Assembly: GCA_911728455.2 (NCBI GenBank)
Contig: OU452222.1
Span: 20,842,559-20,906,558 of the forward strand
DNA length: 64,000 bases
Direction: 5' to 3'
From: Marthasterias glacialis
Lineage: Eukaryota; Echinodermata; Asteroidea; Forcipulatida; Asteriidae
Positions 1-12,000 of this stretch are shown here, piece after piece. Positions within the stretch are counted from its first letter, which is position 1; every line of letters begins with the position of its first letter. Under the pieces are notes generated by a model. That model did not search any database. It was given only the letters and a program-made list of their open reading frames with translations, and had not been told where the DNA came from. Both the position numbers and the translations under genes were made by a program.

Positions 1-4
1 AGGC

Positions 5-3000
5 ATGCGATTGGTCAGTGCCTCATATAATGCCCAAGAATTTGACATGACCTTTGACCAAATGAATATTAACGAGGCTACAGAAGAGGAACTGATGACC
101 TTACAAGGGGTCACGCGAAATATCGCAAAAAACATCATCTCATATAGACATCACATTGGTGGATTCCGAAAGCCGGAAGACTTGGTATTAGTGTCAGGAA
201 TTGGTGCAACGAAACTAGCGGCTTTTAGGTCAGAAGTATACTGCGGACCGTATGCAGTGACGTCTCAAATGTCAAAGGTGCCAAGTCGGACTTCCTACCA
301 TAGAGTAAACTCAAAAGTTTCATTTGAAAATAAGACCAACGTCAACACTGCCACAGTTCCTTTGCTTGCTAAAGTGCCTGGTGTTGGACATGACAATGCA
401 GAAGTTATCATCAAGTATCGAGAAGAGAATGGACCCTTCACGTTGCTTACAGACATTGGCAAAATTGATGAGATAGGAACGTATAAGTTTGAGGCAATGC
501 GGAATTACTTGACACTAGGTGAAAGCTCAGAGAGTACAGTATCTACACCTTCCTTTCTTGAAATGCGCAAATGCTTGCTGGCATCAGAGGAAGATGACCT
601 AGGTGCAACTCCATCAAGTTTGACCCCACCAAAGTCCCTGTCTACCCAAGCCACACAAACAGACGAAATCTTCTTGCCGCTTGTGATGACATCCTTGGAG
701 AAATGGGCGCGCCCAGTTGTTAAACTGCCAGTTGATGATGGAAACAGCAGTGGACGAAGTACTGTTAGAATCGCAACGTGGAATCTGCAAAGATTTAGCA
801 GGGACAAAGCTGAAAATCTTGGAGTAAAAGAAGTTATCTGCATGACTATTTTAGAAAACAGGTAAGAAGTTTTACTTATTCAAAAGTAAAATGTTAAAAA
901 ATAACCCATACATGTACATACTTTTCTAATGAATGAAATACTAACTAACATTGCTAAGTATAAAATACATTGAAGGATACTGCAGTACAATTTTTCGTTG
1001 TCACTTTTTTCTTTTCAGGTTGAGCGTGGTTGTAGTGCAAGAATTAGCAGACACAGATGCCTTGACTGTTGTAAGTATTTTCCGAAATGTAAAAGTTCTG
1101 TTATTACATGTAGTTTTAGTTTCTGGCCAACAAGAAGCACGTTATAGACCAGGCTTTTTCGCTAGCATGTTCCTCTTCTCCTATGTTACTCTGCACTAAC
1201 TTGTGGGGACAGATAAGATTGGAATGCCTGACCCAGTGATAAGCAATTGCTTTTTGGGCCTACTGGCCCCAGTCCTTTTAAATCCTTCACTTTGACAATA
1301 GTACTCCACACTAATGATATTACTTCTGCTAAAAAATATGAGCTGTCAGTTAAACTTTCTACCCCTCATGCGATCACCGCAACGCAATCGGCGTGCCAGA
1401 CTACAGTAGTACATGTACAGTACATGCGCGTAAACACAAAACACTGACAGCGGCTACGTCAGTGAAATCCGACACAAGTTTTCCTTGTGGTTTATTGCTT
1501 AATATTATAAGTATGATACTGTAGGCTAAAAAGTACAAAATGTAGTTTTGGGTGTTACTCCTTCAACATTAAAGTCAACTCTGATTACATGTAAGTCAGC
1601 TCAGTGCTGTTCAGATGATTTAGAATGGACCCAACACACTGTTAATGCTATTAGCAATTCTTAAAATCTGTCTTCTGCCTGACCAGTCAGTATCATCCAC
1701 TTGATTTTGAATGATGATTGTACATGTAACAACATGCACACTATATACCCTGTATTATGACACCTGGGGTCGATTTCACAAAGCACCAAGATTCATCTTA
1801 AGATGAGTTGTCAGCATTACCATAGTAATTTGCATTGTGACATCACACTTTGCTTAGCAACTAAGAGTGATTCACAGTTAAGATCAATCTTAGCTCTTTG
1901 TGAAATCGATCCCAGGCCTGATTGCTTCGCTCTTGAAAGGGCAAGGGCACCAAGGCATTTTCTTCTAAAAAGGTACCTCTATGAGGAAATTGTAAATTTC
2001 TGTTGAAACATTTCAAGGGGCACGGAGGCAATGACCGGGGGCAACGGAGGCAACTGCCTCCATTGCCTCAGTGAAGAACCAGGCCTGCTTATACAGTACA
2101 CGCATGAGTGCACAGTTAAAAATATTGCTTTGTGAATTGAGTTCAAATCACAAAGTGTACAAACTTAATTTTAGTTTTATGTGTACCTGCATGTACATGT
2201 AACAAGACTTCACATAAATAGTACATAAGTCAAATGGCTTATCAGGGTCCAGCGGCCTAGCACATCAGACTCAAGTTCCAGTGGCAGAGTCATTGGGGAG
2301 TCGGTTCGAATCCCATTTTGGGCAAAACATTTACTGTAGTTTGCATCTCATCACCCAGGAGTAAATTCGGGTATATGTACATGTACCTCTGTGAGGGTTG
2401 ATATTGTGCCCCCCATTTGCTTGCTGTTACTGCATACTCCAAAGAAGTTGAGGGTGCATGCCCACATTTACAGTTTTGGAATCCTGCAAGCATAATACAA
2501 GCTACATGTACATGTAGTTGGCAAGCATAGTCAGCTTGCCGTCAAGCTTGCGGCAAGCACACTTATATTTCTGTAGGGGAATTTCAGGAATGCTTAAAGA
2601 TGCTAGGTTCGATGACTCAAATGTGTCTACACATTTTTTGGGTCATCTATAACTTTCTTGAATCTATAAAAATAGCTATTTAAAATTCAGATTTGAATTT
2701 TAAATAGCTATTTTTATAGATTCAAGAAAGTTATAGGCCTAATCTTTCATTGAAGGTTATGCTTGGATAAAATTGCCAATGATAGGCCCTAAGTGGTGGT
2801 TAATGTGCATTGTCCGTGGCATGCTTAAGTTTATAGCATGTTTTTCATTTTAAAACAGCATCATCTGTCGAAATTCGTTTAGAGAAAAATTTCTTAAAAA
2901 AATGTTTCTTTGGGCAAAAATCGGGCCTACAATACATATAGTAAGGTAAGATGATTTGAGACAATGGGTTTAAAAGTACCTAATAGTATTATTCAACATT

Positions 3001-6000
3001 AAGTTTGCAGTACGTTATGATTAGGCCTACATGTATTACCAAGGATAACATACAGAGTCAGTTTTGGCCTGGAGGTTTCCGTGCCTCAAAAGACAACTGG
3101 TATCGAGCTCATGATATGCATAAACCGAGAGTTAAAAAATATGATTTACGATAAAAACGATTCACCCTGTTGAACATGAATGTTTTTTAGTTCCGTTTCA
3201 CTTGATTTACTGGTACCTGTACATTTTGCCATTAAAAGTAGTTTTACATTGTAAATCATCTTTGAATACATGTGCTTGAAATATCAACACAACATTCCAT
3301 TTTTTAATGGACTAAAATCTGACCTGTGGAAAAAAAATAGTAATAATTTTTTTTTTGTAAAACTCCAATAAAGTCTAACAATGTCTAAGTGTATACACAG
3401 TGTACATGCACAGGCATGGTATCGATTTTTGATTGTTGTACTGTAAGGGTTTCTCTTCCATCAGGTAAACTTCTCTGTCCATTATTATGGGAAAAAACAT
3501 GAAAAAAAAATAAATAATGTGTTTGATTAATTTGAAACATTTTGCTTTCGAGTTCAAGTCGGAAATGATTTTCAATGGGCCATCATAAAACAAGTTACAT
3601 ACAGAAGAACAAAAACATAACAAAGTTACAAAAAGAAGATGCATTTACAGGAGAAACCAATTTTTTTTTAATTTACAAATAGATTGTACAATGATTTGAA
3701 CACAATACGAGACTTTGTTTTAGTAATGAAAAAGGCAGGTCATTACAGTGTTTGCCAACTTTGTAGCAACTGCTTATCCAGAGGGCCATAGTTTTACATT
3801 TGACCTAAGTGTCAGCTGCGTAGCCAGATTTTTTTCCCTGCTTTTTTTTTTTTGGGGGGGGGGGTGGGCATGCCCAGTCCCCCCCAACTTGCTATGCCAC
3901 TGCTGATTGTACAATGTGTACATTTTATTAGAGGAACTACATACATTTAGTATCGTAGATATTTATGTTTTTTTGTTTTGTTTTGGGTTTTTTTTTCAGA
4001 TAATAAATCTTTAAAAATAGGTAAATCATGATTCTGGTAGTTGTACATAAACACTGCCACTCACATGTTGTTGATGTTAGACACTTTAAGGAGTGTTATA
4101 TACATGTATGCCCTGAAGCAGTCATGCACTGGGTCTCATACATAACCTTTATCCTGAAATGCATCTAAAAGTACCTGTTTTGGGGTTTGAAGGATCTTGT
4201 TAAAAAACTTGCCTGAAACCATGCGACAGAGCAGACTTTATGACACTACCACTTCACAAAAGGTATTGTGTACAAAATTACAACACTCCTCACATGTACT
4301 GTTTGTACGAGTTGTATAATACTGCAGAGTATAACACAAACAGGAAAATGTCTGAATTATACATCTGCACTAGCCCTGTTTAAATAGCAGTGGACGACAA
4401 ATATTTAACCAATCTGATATTCCTTGGATTTGACGAACATTGTATCCTTTGTGCCTTTCATACTGTCACTTTATGATTAAATGTAATGTGTGCAAACTTT
4501 GTAAATTTGCACATAATTAGTAATTAGAATTCCAACCCAAGATGTACATGTACATCGCATCATGTACACGTAGCCTCTCCTCATTGAAATCCAAAGTTTG
4601 TTCACACATAACTTGTTCGCTCGTTTGAAGATCTTAATCAGACTGTGGAACGTTGAGCTTTGTCCCTAAATTACAGTTTTTACTTGGTACAGAGCCATTT
4701 TTTTAAAAGTGTACTATATGTATGTACATGTACCTGAAATTTGTGGGTTTGCCTGCGGCTTGGTTGTCACATCATCATGCGATGAAGCATCTATTAGGCT
4801 GCCATCACCAAAGGCCTTAGCAACAGCCACAGCTGCAGCCAACAATTCAGACACAGCCTTAGTTAGCCATTATGACCAGAGGAGTGTCTTTTTGTGTGTC
4901 TTTTCGTCACCCTGTTTTGACTTTGGATAATTTACAGTTTACAGTTGACAGTTTGGACGCCCTACATGTACATCCCTACCAGGTCTCGGTTTTTCAAGAA
5001 AATTTCCACTTGGCCACTTTGTAGACCTCTTTGGTTGTATGGTATATGGGCTGTGATCCCCAGCTACACGGCAGTCTGGTTGAATAGCTTCTGAATGGCA
5101 CCCCCCCCCCCCCCCGAACAAAGATATTGACAAAATAGGGAGACCGCCAACATTAGGGGTTGATCTAGCTCAGTTGGTAGAGCGTCGGTATGTTTAGCCG
5201 GTGGTCGCAGGTTCAAATCCCACTCCAGTCAAATTTTCTTTGTTCACTCAAAAATTGATTATTTGTAATATTTGCTGAGTTTCTGGGAGGAAGTTTAGAA
5301 TTGAAAGGCTTAATCACTGACATGTAGTGCCAGGGTTTTCCAAAGTTTTCTCGTGCCCCTGATGGGATTAATTTTTTCGGAATGGCTGGAATAATTTGTT
5401 TTTGAGAATATCACTGTCACAATGAAACCCTGACTAAGCAACGCAAAGACAACAAAGGTTCTCATGAAAAGCACTGGCGAGAAAATATGAGATGCGTTCA
5501 TCTTGATTCTTAAAACCTTGGCCATAAGCCACGGCCGATACACGGAATGTAAAGACAGCATAGATTCAGTCCATGGGGCTGATTATTTGGCTGTGGCTTA
5601 TGGCCAAGGTCACAATAGCGGGTGTACAAGTCATCTGATTGTTGGCAGGGAAACTATTGGCATGTATACTCAGTCTTCTGGCATTAACTGGCTAAGTAAA
5701 CATTCATTAATACAAGATCTTCAGCAGTAAGCCTATTGTTTGACAAAACACTAGACAACAAGCGGGACTTGTTCGGTTGTGGGGTTACCAGACCAGTGCT
5801 AAACTTACTGGATTCCCGCAAGTGTACCAGTGGGTATTTTGAGCACCTCCCTACAAAATATTCTTGCTACATGAAATAAAACCAGAGATGAGAAATTTCA
5901 GACATTTACAGGCATGATCGTCTTCATACTTAAATTTGATTTCTGATTTTTGGGCCATCAGAAAAAAATTAATATTACATGTAAATGGCCTGAAGAGTTG

Positions 6001-9000
6001 ATCAAAGCTTACCCTATAATAGGCCTGCCCTTATGCTCATGACACTTTCCCAAGGGCCAAAATGTCATGTCTGCATTTATCTGAATTTAGACATTTTAAT
6101 ATCTGTCCGTTTTAACGTTTAACTGTTCTAATGTTTGCCCAGTGACAAAAGCTATGTAATTTTCTCCATACCTAAATAAATCATTCTATTTTTATCTACT
6201 TCTCTGTCGCTGAGGAGAGGATACTGTTTACAAGTGCTACATATGTACTTGAAATCTATAACTCCAAGGGTTACCAAAAGGTGGTGGAAATGCAATCATT
6301 TCAACATATTGTTTCCCCCAAAATGTCGATCCTAGTTTCAGACCTTTTCGTCAGCAGTGACTCTCACCCATGGGAAAACCCAGACAATTACTGACCAAGT
6401 ACAAAGTTGCTGTTTTTTTTGTCTGGCTTCAACTCGGTCAACCCTGTTGGTAAGTGATGATGTTTTGCAGCTGGAAGTGCAATATAAACCAATACATACA
6501 TGTACATGTATTTGTGACACTGCACTTCCGGCTCAAAAACGTCATCACTTACCAACAGGATTTCAACTTGTCCTGGGCCCATTTTCTAGAGCTGCTTAAG
6601 AAAGCAGAAAATATTGCTTAACAAATTTCTGCTGTGTAAAAATGAGCAGGATACCAGCCACACTTTTTGTGCTTAATAAATTAAGCAGGTCTATGAAATT
6701 GGGCACTGAACTTTTGAACATTCGATGATTCAAGCACAAAGGGGCATCAACTCTAAAAGATGCACTTTTTTTTTATGAACCCGTGTTGTACGAGGAAATG
6801 TAATGTGGAGTCATGCATTCATGGTCCTTCAAGCTGGTTCTTTCAGAATTGTAAAGTCACATCAGTGAACTGTTGAGGTGTGAATGTGCCAGAAACAGAC
6901 ACTAATTTAAAGTCCCCCTCGGGGCACATACTTGTACTGTGAAGAGGTGGCCACAGGCCAAATGAACTTCCCAACCAGACAAATATGTTGGATTGGTGTA
7001 AACAACAAAGCAATAAGCTACACAAGGATAACAGAGTATGATGTAATTCCGTGCAGTTTGCTTTTATTGCCTTCATGTTTTGTACAACTCCTCAAAGAAG
7101 TTATGGACAAAAAGTTTCCATGTTTTCATGTTTTCTTATTTTCCGCTTTCATTATAAAATCTTTTGTGTAAGAGTTGTTCTTTTTCCCTCATTTCTTCTC
7201 ATTCATCTAAAGTAAGAAAAAACTTTTCAAAAACCTTTAAGCTTGTTTGTTTGTTTGTTTTATGGGTTGTTTATTTGTTTGTTTGTTGGTTGGTTTGTTT
7301 GTTTGTTTGTTTGTTTGTTTGTTTGTTTGTTTGTTTGTTGTTTTTTCTTCAAATTTTTCAATTTTGTATTAGTAAAAACCTCTTACCCTACGGGCTGCTG
7401 GAAAAAATATGCAATCTACCTGCTTTAAAAGTTGTTCTCATATTTTGTTTTCTTTTTGGAGATAAAAGTGAAAAGTTTAAAAACAATAATTCTAAACAAC
7501 GAGCCCATTTGTGATCACTTCCATTAACATATTCTAAAAGTTAACTCTATGATAATTATGTTCATGTTTAAAATCTGGGCTACTAAAACTTTGTTGGGTT
7601 GATTAAAAAGCAGTGTAAAATCTGGGCTACTAAAAGTTTGTTGGGACGATTTCAAAGCACAAATACTAGCCTGGTGGGTTACATGCTTTGGTGGGTTACT
7701 TTTAAGGACAAGGTCTGCATGTCTGCAGGCCTGATACTTCATGCCCCTAGTGCCTCGTGACATATTTCAGTGTACATTTTCATTTCTCTCATTACGGTGC
7801 CCTTTTTATTAAGGGAAAATTGCTTTGCCCTTACATTATGAACAAGAATGAAATCAGGCCTGTGGCTACATGCATGACATTTTGTATTTTGTCATGTCGG
7901 CATGGTCGGCGTGGAATTTAACTTGTAATAACACTCATTTGACACTTTTTATTTTACAGGTAAGCAATTAGTTTTTCTTTTGATTTATTTTGTGTCAACT
8001 TTAATTTTTTTTTTCAATGCAGATATGTAATGAGTTGAATGACCCATCCCTGGCTGTCGTCAGAAGCTGGCCAAGTCCAAGAGGTGTCTGGAAATGTGAG
8101 ACTTCAAAATCAGCCGGGAGGATGTTCCAGGTACTTAAGAATTCTCTTAGAGGGTGAATTTCACTAGATTTGATTTGACAAATCAACTAGAGATTATTGT
8201 TTATTGAATGTACATATGTATTTGTCTGTTATCCACTTTTCATTGATTGATATTGGGAGGGAACAATAATCAAAAGCCAACAAAGTTGCGTGTGACTTTG
8301 GTCACTGACCTTCTTGCTTTTGTTTTTGTTATCCAGCCATGTAGGGGTGTGGATTAAATTAAAAAAATTGTGCAACGGATGCGAGGGGATCATGAATTAT
8401 TTTGAGACCTTCTAACAGAATGTGTTTATCACAGAGTGAACTAGTTGAAGGAAGGTCTTTGCGTATAATGTGCTGGGAGATCTTCCTCCATCTTTCCACT
8501 TTGTGTACATTTTCTTTCAACAGATTCCCAAAATTACAGATAAAAGTAAAATGTCAGAATGCTTTAAATCAAAGACTAACAAAAAGAACGAAGATGCTGT
8601 TTTCGACAAGATCACGAAACTTTTTCATTTTTCTTAGGAAATGTAGTCTTTAACTTTACCACACAGTATTTGAGAGTTTGTATTCCATTTCAGTTTGTCA
8701 ATGACTGTCCCTATGGGCATATAATATCCGCTCCAACTTTTGAGATGCTCCCTTAACGCGCACTACCTGTCCTACAATGCAGCATGGACTTAAGGCTTTG
8801 CGTCCCTTCTGAAGGACAAGCAGTTTATAAACGTACATCTTGCTCAAGTACACAAGCATGTGACCAGGTCAAGCATGTCACGTAACCGCTGCTGACTGCA
8901 GGGCTCAAAAAAATATCAAAATTGTTGGTGTACATTAAAAACAGAACAGGTGCACCGGCACTGTACAGTAAGAGACTTGGAATGATACTTAACCATTTGA

Positions 9001-12000
9001 TTGCATTGAACCCTCTATGGTCTATCGATGAAAAATACTGTGAGTTACATATAACAATGCAAGTTGTGTAGTTATATTCGAATTTAAAATAACCTACACT
9101 GATTAAAATATGTGGGATAATGGTAGGAACAGGAAGTATGACAAAGGATTTCCAGCAAGAGGATATAGGATTAACACTGGTCACAGTCTTATATCAATTG
9201 GAAAAATATGTATAAAAACTGAGGCAAGTTGTTGGATATCATGCAGGCTACAGGCTTTGTTAATTTTAGTCCCTGTGCACTTCATTGGTATTCACAACAT
9301 GACTGTCATCTGAGTGATGGATCGTATCTTTTATACGATTGCACAATAGAACTGTTTATGTTATTAACTGAACAAGCTTGGGTATCAAACCTACAGTGTT
9401 TAATTCATCAGCAAAGTCTGCACTGCAATCAGTAACTAGACAGTTTAAAATGTCTTTGTAGCTGGTCGTTGACTGCATTTTCTTTTGCCACACAGCATTT
9501 GGATTGTTCCCTTTAATGTGCTCCAGCTTCCGTTTAGCAGGTTATTGTCAAATCTTCCCCTGGCTAACCTGCTTCCTCTGAATGACTTCCACTTGCAGTC
9601 TGTCTCCAGCTGAGATTGCTGCCTCTTACTGTTTGAGAAGATTGTACAGTTCTTTAGAAAAAAAAATATTCTACCAGTTGTGTCAAATAAATAATATAAA
9701 AGCTTGGTTTTAAAAGCCATTTCTGGCAATCACAAAGACCATGACTATCACACGTTTAGACACAATTGAAATCTGTAATCAGACTGTAATTGAAGTATGT
9801 TAAAAAGTAATGTAAGTAACAGTTTAAAAGGCGAAGTCCAATTGGCACAACTGGTGTGTACACTTTATTAACTGTATTGACTGATAGTAGTCAAACAAGG
9901 CAATTTTTAGAGGCAACCTAAAGACAACCAACTGTACTGGACGCAAAAGGTTTATCAATTTTGATAGTCACAAGAAATTTCTTTTTCTTTTCGGCACAAG
10001 ATATACATTTTATTCTTCTAACAGTGACTTGCTACCCCCTAGAAAATTGTGTGAAAATTGATATGTGACTGTTTTTTCTTCTTGCCGATTGCTTGGAACT
10101 AGGTGCCTGTAAATTGCCTCATGTAACATGACCACAAGCTTGTGGCTAAACCATTTATTGTTCTCTGTTGTTGGCTCGGAAAAGTTCCTATTGTAGTACT
10201 GAGCAATAACATTTTGTGGAACGGATGTTTGTTTTCTCCATTGTTGAATTGTCCAGGGAGTAGAATACAACGGTTTCCTGTGGAACACATCGGATGATGT
10301 CACACTTTCTGAATCAACCCTCTTACAGGCCTCAAAGCAGGGCACAAACGGCCGTAGCTTTTCCCGCAAACCCTTTCTTGGCTACTTCAAAGCTAAGGAA
10401 CTGGACTTTGTGCTTGTTTCTGTACACCTCAAATTTCCCGGACTGAATAATGGCACAAAAGATAAACTGGAGGTAAAGTCATTTCAATCAATCAATCAAT
10501 CAGTCAATTAATCAAATAATTTATATAGCGCCAGTATCCATAGAGTATGTTTCAAGGCGCTTTGACAAAGGAAAAACAAAAAAAGGAAACAAATTTGAAA
10601 GGAAGGCATCCATGTAGTTGAGTACTGTTTACCAAATCTTTGTTTACAGGGTGTGATAACATTGGTACATGTAAGATTAAAAACAAAATTTGCCTGAAGT
10701 ACTCTAGTTTTTGAGAAATTAGTAAAACAATTATATTTGATCAGAATCCGATGTTTGAAAACAGTAAAAACAGTGGTGTGGTTTCTCACTATTTTCTTCT
10801 AACTCAGATGACCGATTGCACTTAAACTTTTTGGTTGGCATGTTTGGTTTATTTCATGTGTATGTTGGGTCATATGAAGTGCGGATACTAGTCTTTGACA
10901 ATGACCAATGTTGGCCGCATGCTTTAATTACTGTCAACCACAGTATAGTTTTCATTACTGGGACCAGTTACCCATCCACTGAATTTGTCCTGCTTGTACA
11001 AGCCAATGGTGGTTGAAAGCTCCTTGAGAACTCCAGGGGCTTAATGTCACCAGAATGCCATCATTTCATATGCGTCCTACAATTTTGTGCAGGGATGAGA
11101 TTTCTCTGTGTTTTTTCTGGATTTCCGGATTTGACAAAGTTATTATTATGAAAAATTGTGTACACTGATTTTTATTACACATTGTTCAATGTCGTTTACA
11201 TACATCCAGACCCTCGTAAAGCCTTAACTCAGTATATGTACTGTATTTTGACTACACCAAGGTGCTTGCTTCATTTGCATTTAAGCACAGAATGCTGTCA
11301 TTGATACGGGTTATGGCGTGGTTGGTAGACACCAAACCCTCCACCGGTGTTTCATGGATTTTTTCATTTTCATCCACTCTCATCCCTGAATTTGGTTCCT
11401 AGTTTCAGACCTTTTTGTGAGTAATGACTCTCTTTCTGTTAACTTTACAAGTGTTAAATCAACCACACGTTAACCATTCTTGTACATGTAGTAGTACTAT
11501 TTGATTACGATGTATGGTTGTTGAGTCCTATATCATGTTCACCTTTGTCCCAAGTTTTTGATAAAGTACATGGTGTTTTAAAGGGGGCTCCAAGGTAAAA
11601 ATTCATATTTGTGTTGCACTCATTCTTCATTAGATAGAGTCTTCAGGTCTTTATGATGGTGGAAAAAATTACAAGTCTCTAAACGGCATGTTAAAATGGT
11701 GTAAGTTGGCATTTTATTTGATGCTCTTTCAGAGCGAAATTTTGGACACGATGTCCTTAGATATCAACAACAAATGGGTCTGGACATTCCAAAGAGGAAC
11801 TTTTGAATCAGTCAAAAAGTCAAATTCAATGCCGCTTTGGTTGAACATCATCAAAATTCGGGAATGAACTGAAAATTTCCCGTACAAAATTGTAAAGACT
11901 CATATGTTTCAAATGGAAGGGTATCAAATACAATGGCATTCTATACCGTTTTAACCTGAGGTTAGAGATTTGTATTAGTTTTTACCATTTTCATGAGGAC

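Larger units (their letters stand above)
1071..8022 (+). other. EEPD1 intron 2, ~7 kb, repeat-rich
   Basis: No coding sequence was recognised here. It begins GTAAGT after the exon encoding the VQEL motif and ends in a T-rich tract plus CAG. It holds several foldback elements, tRNA-like fragments, a perfect palindrome and a TTTG microsatellite, listed separately, and otherwise AT-rich DNA. Confidence 0.8.

Noticed and set aside
5159-5232. Functional tRNA-Asn gene
   Set aside because: Two T-stem mismatches and a poorly paired acceptor stem; kept only as a tRNA-like pseudogene or SINE head.
7164-7514. Plus-strand frame with a Leu/Cys/Phe/Val-rich membrane-like stretch
   Set aside because: It runs through the (TTTG)n microsatellite in an EEPD1 intron. 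No homology or splice support.
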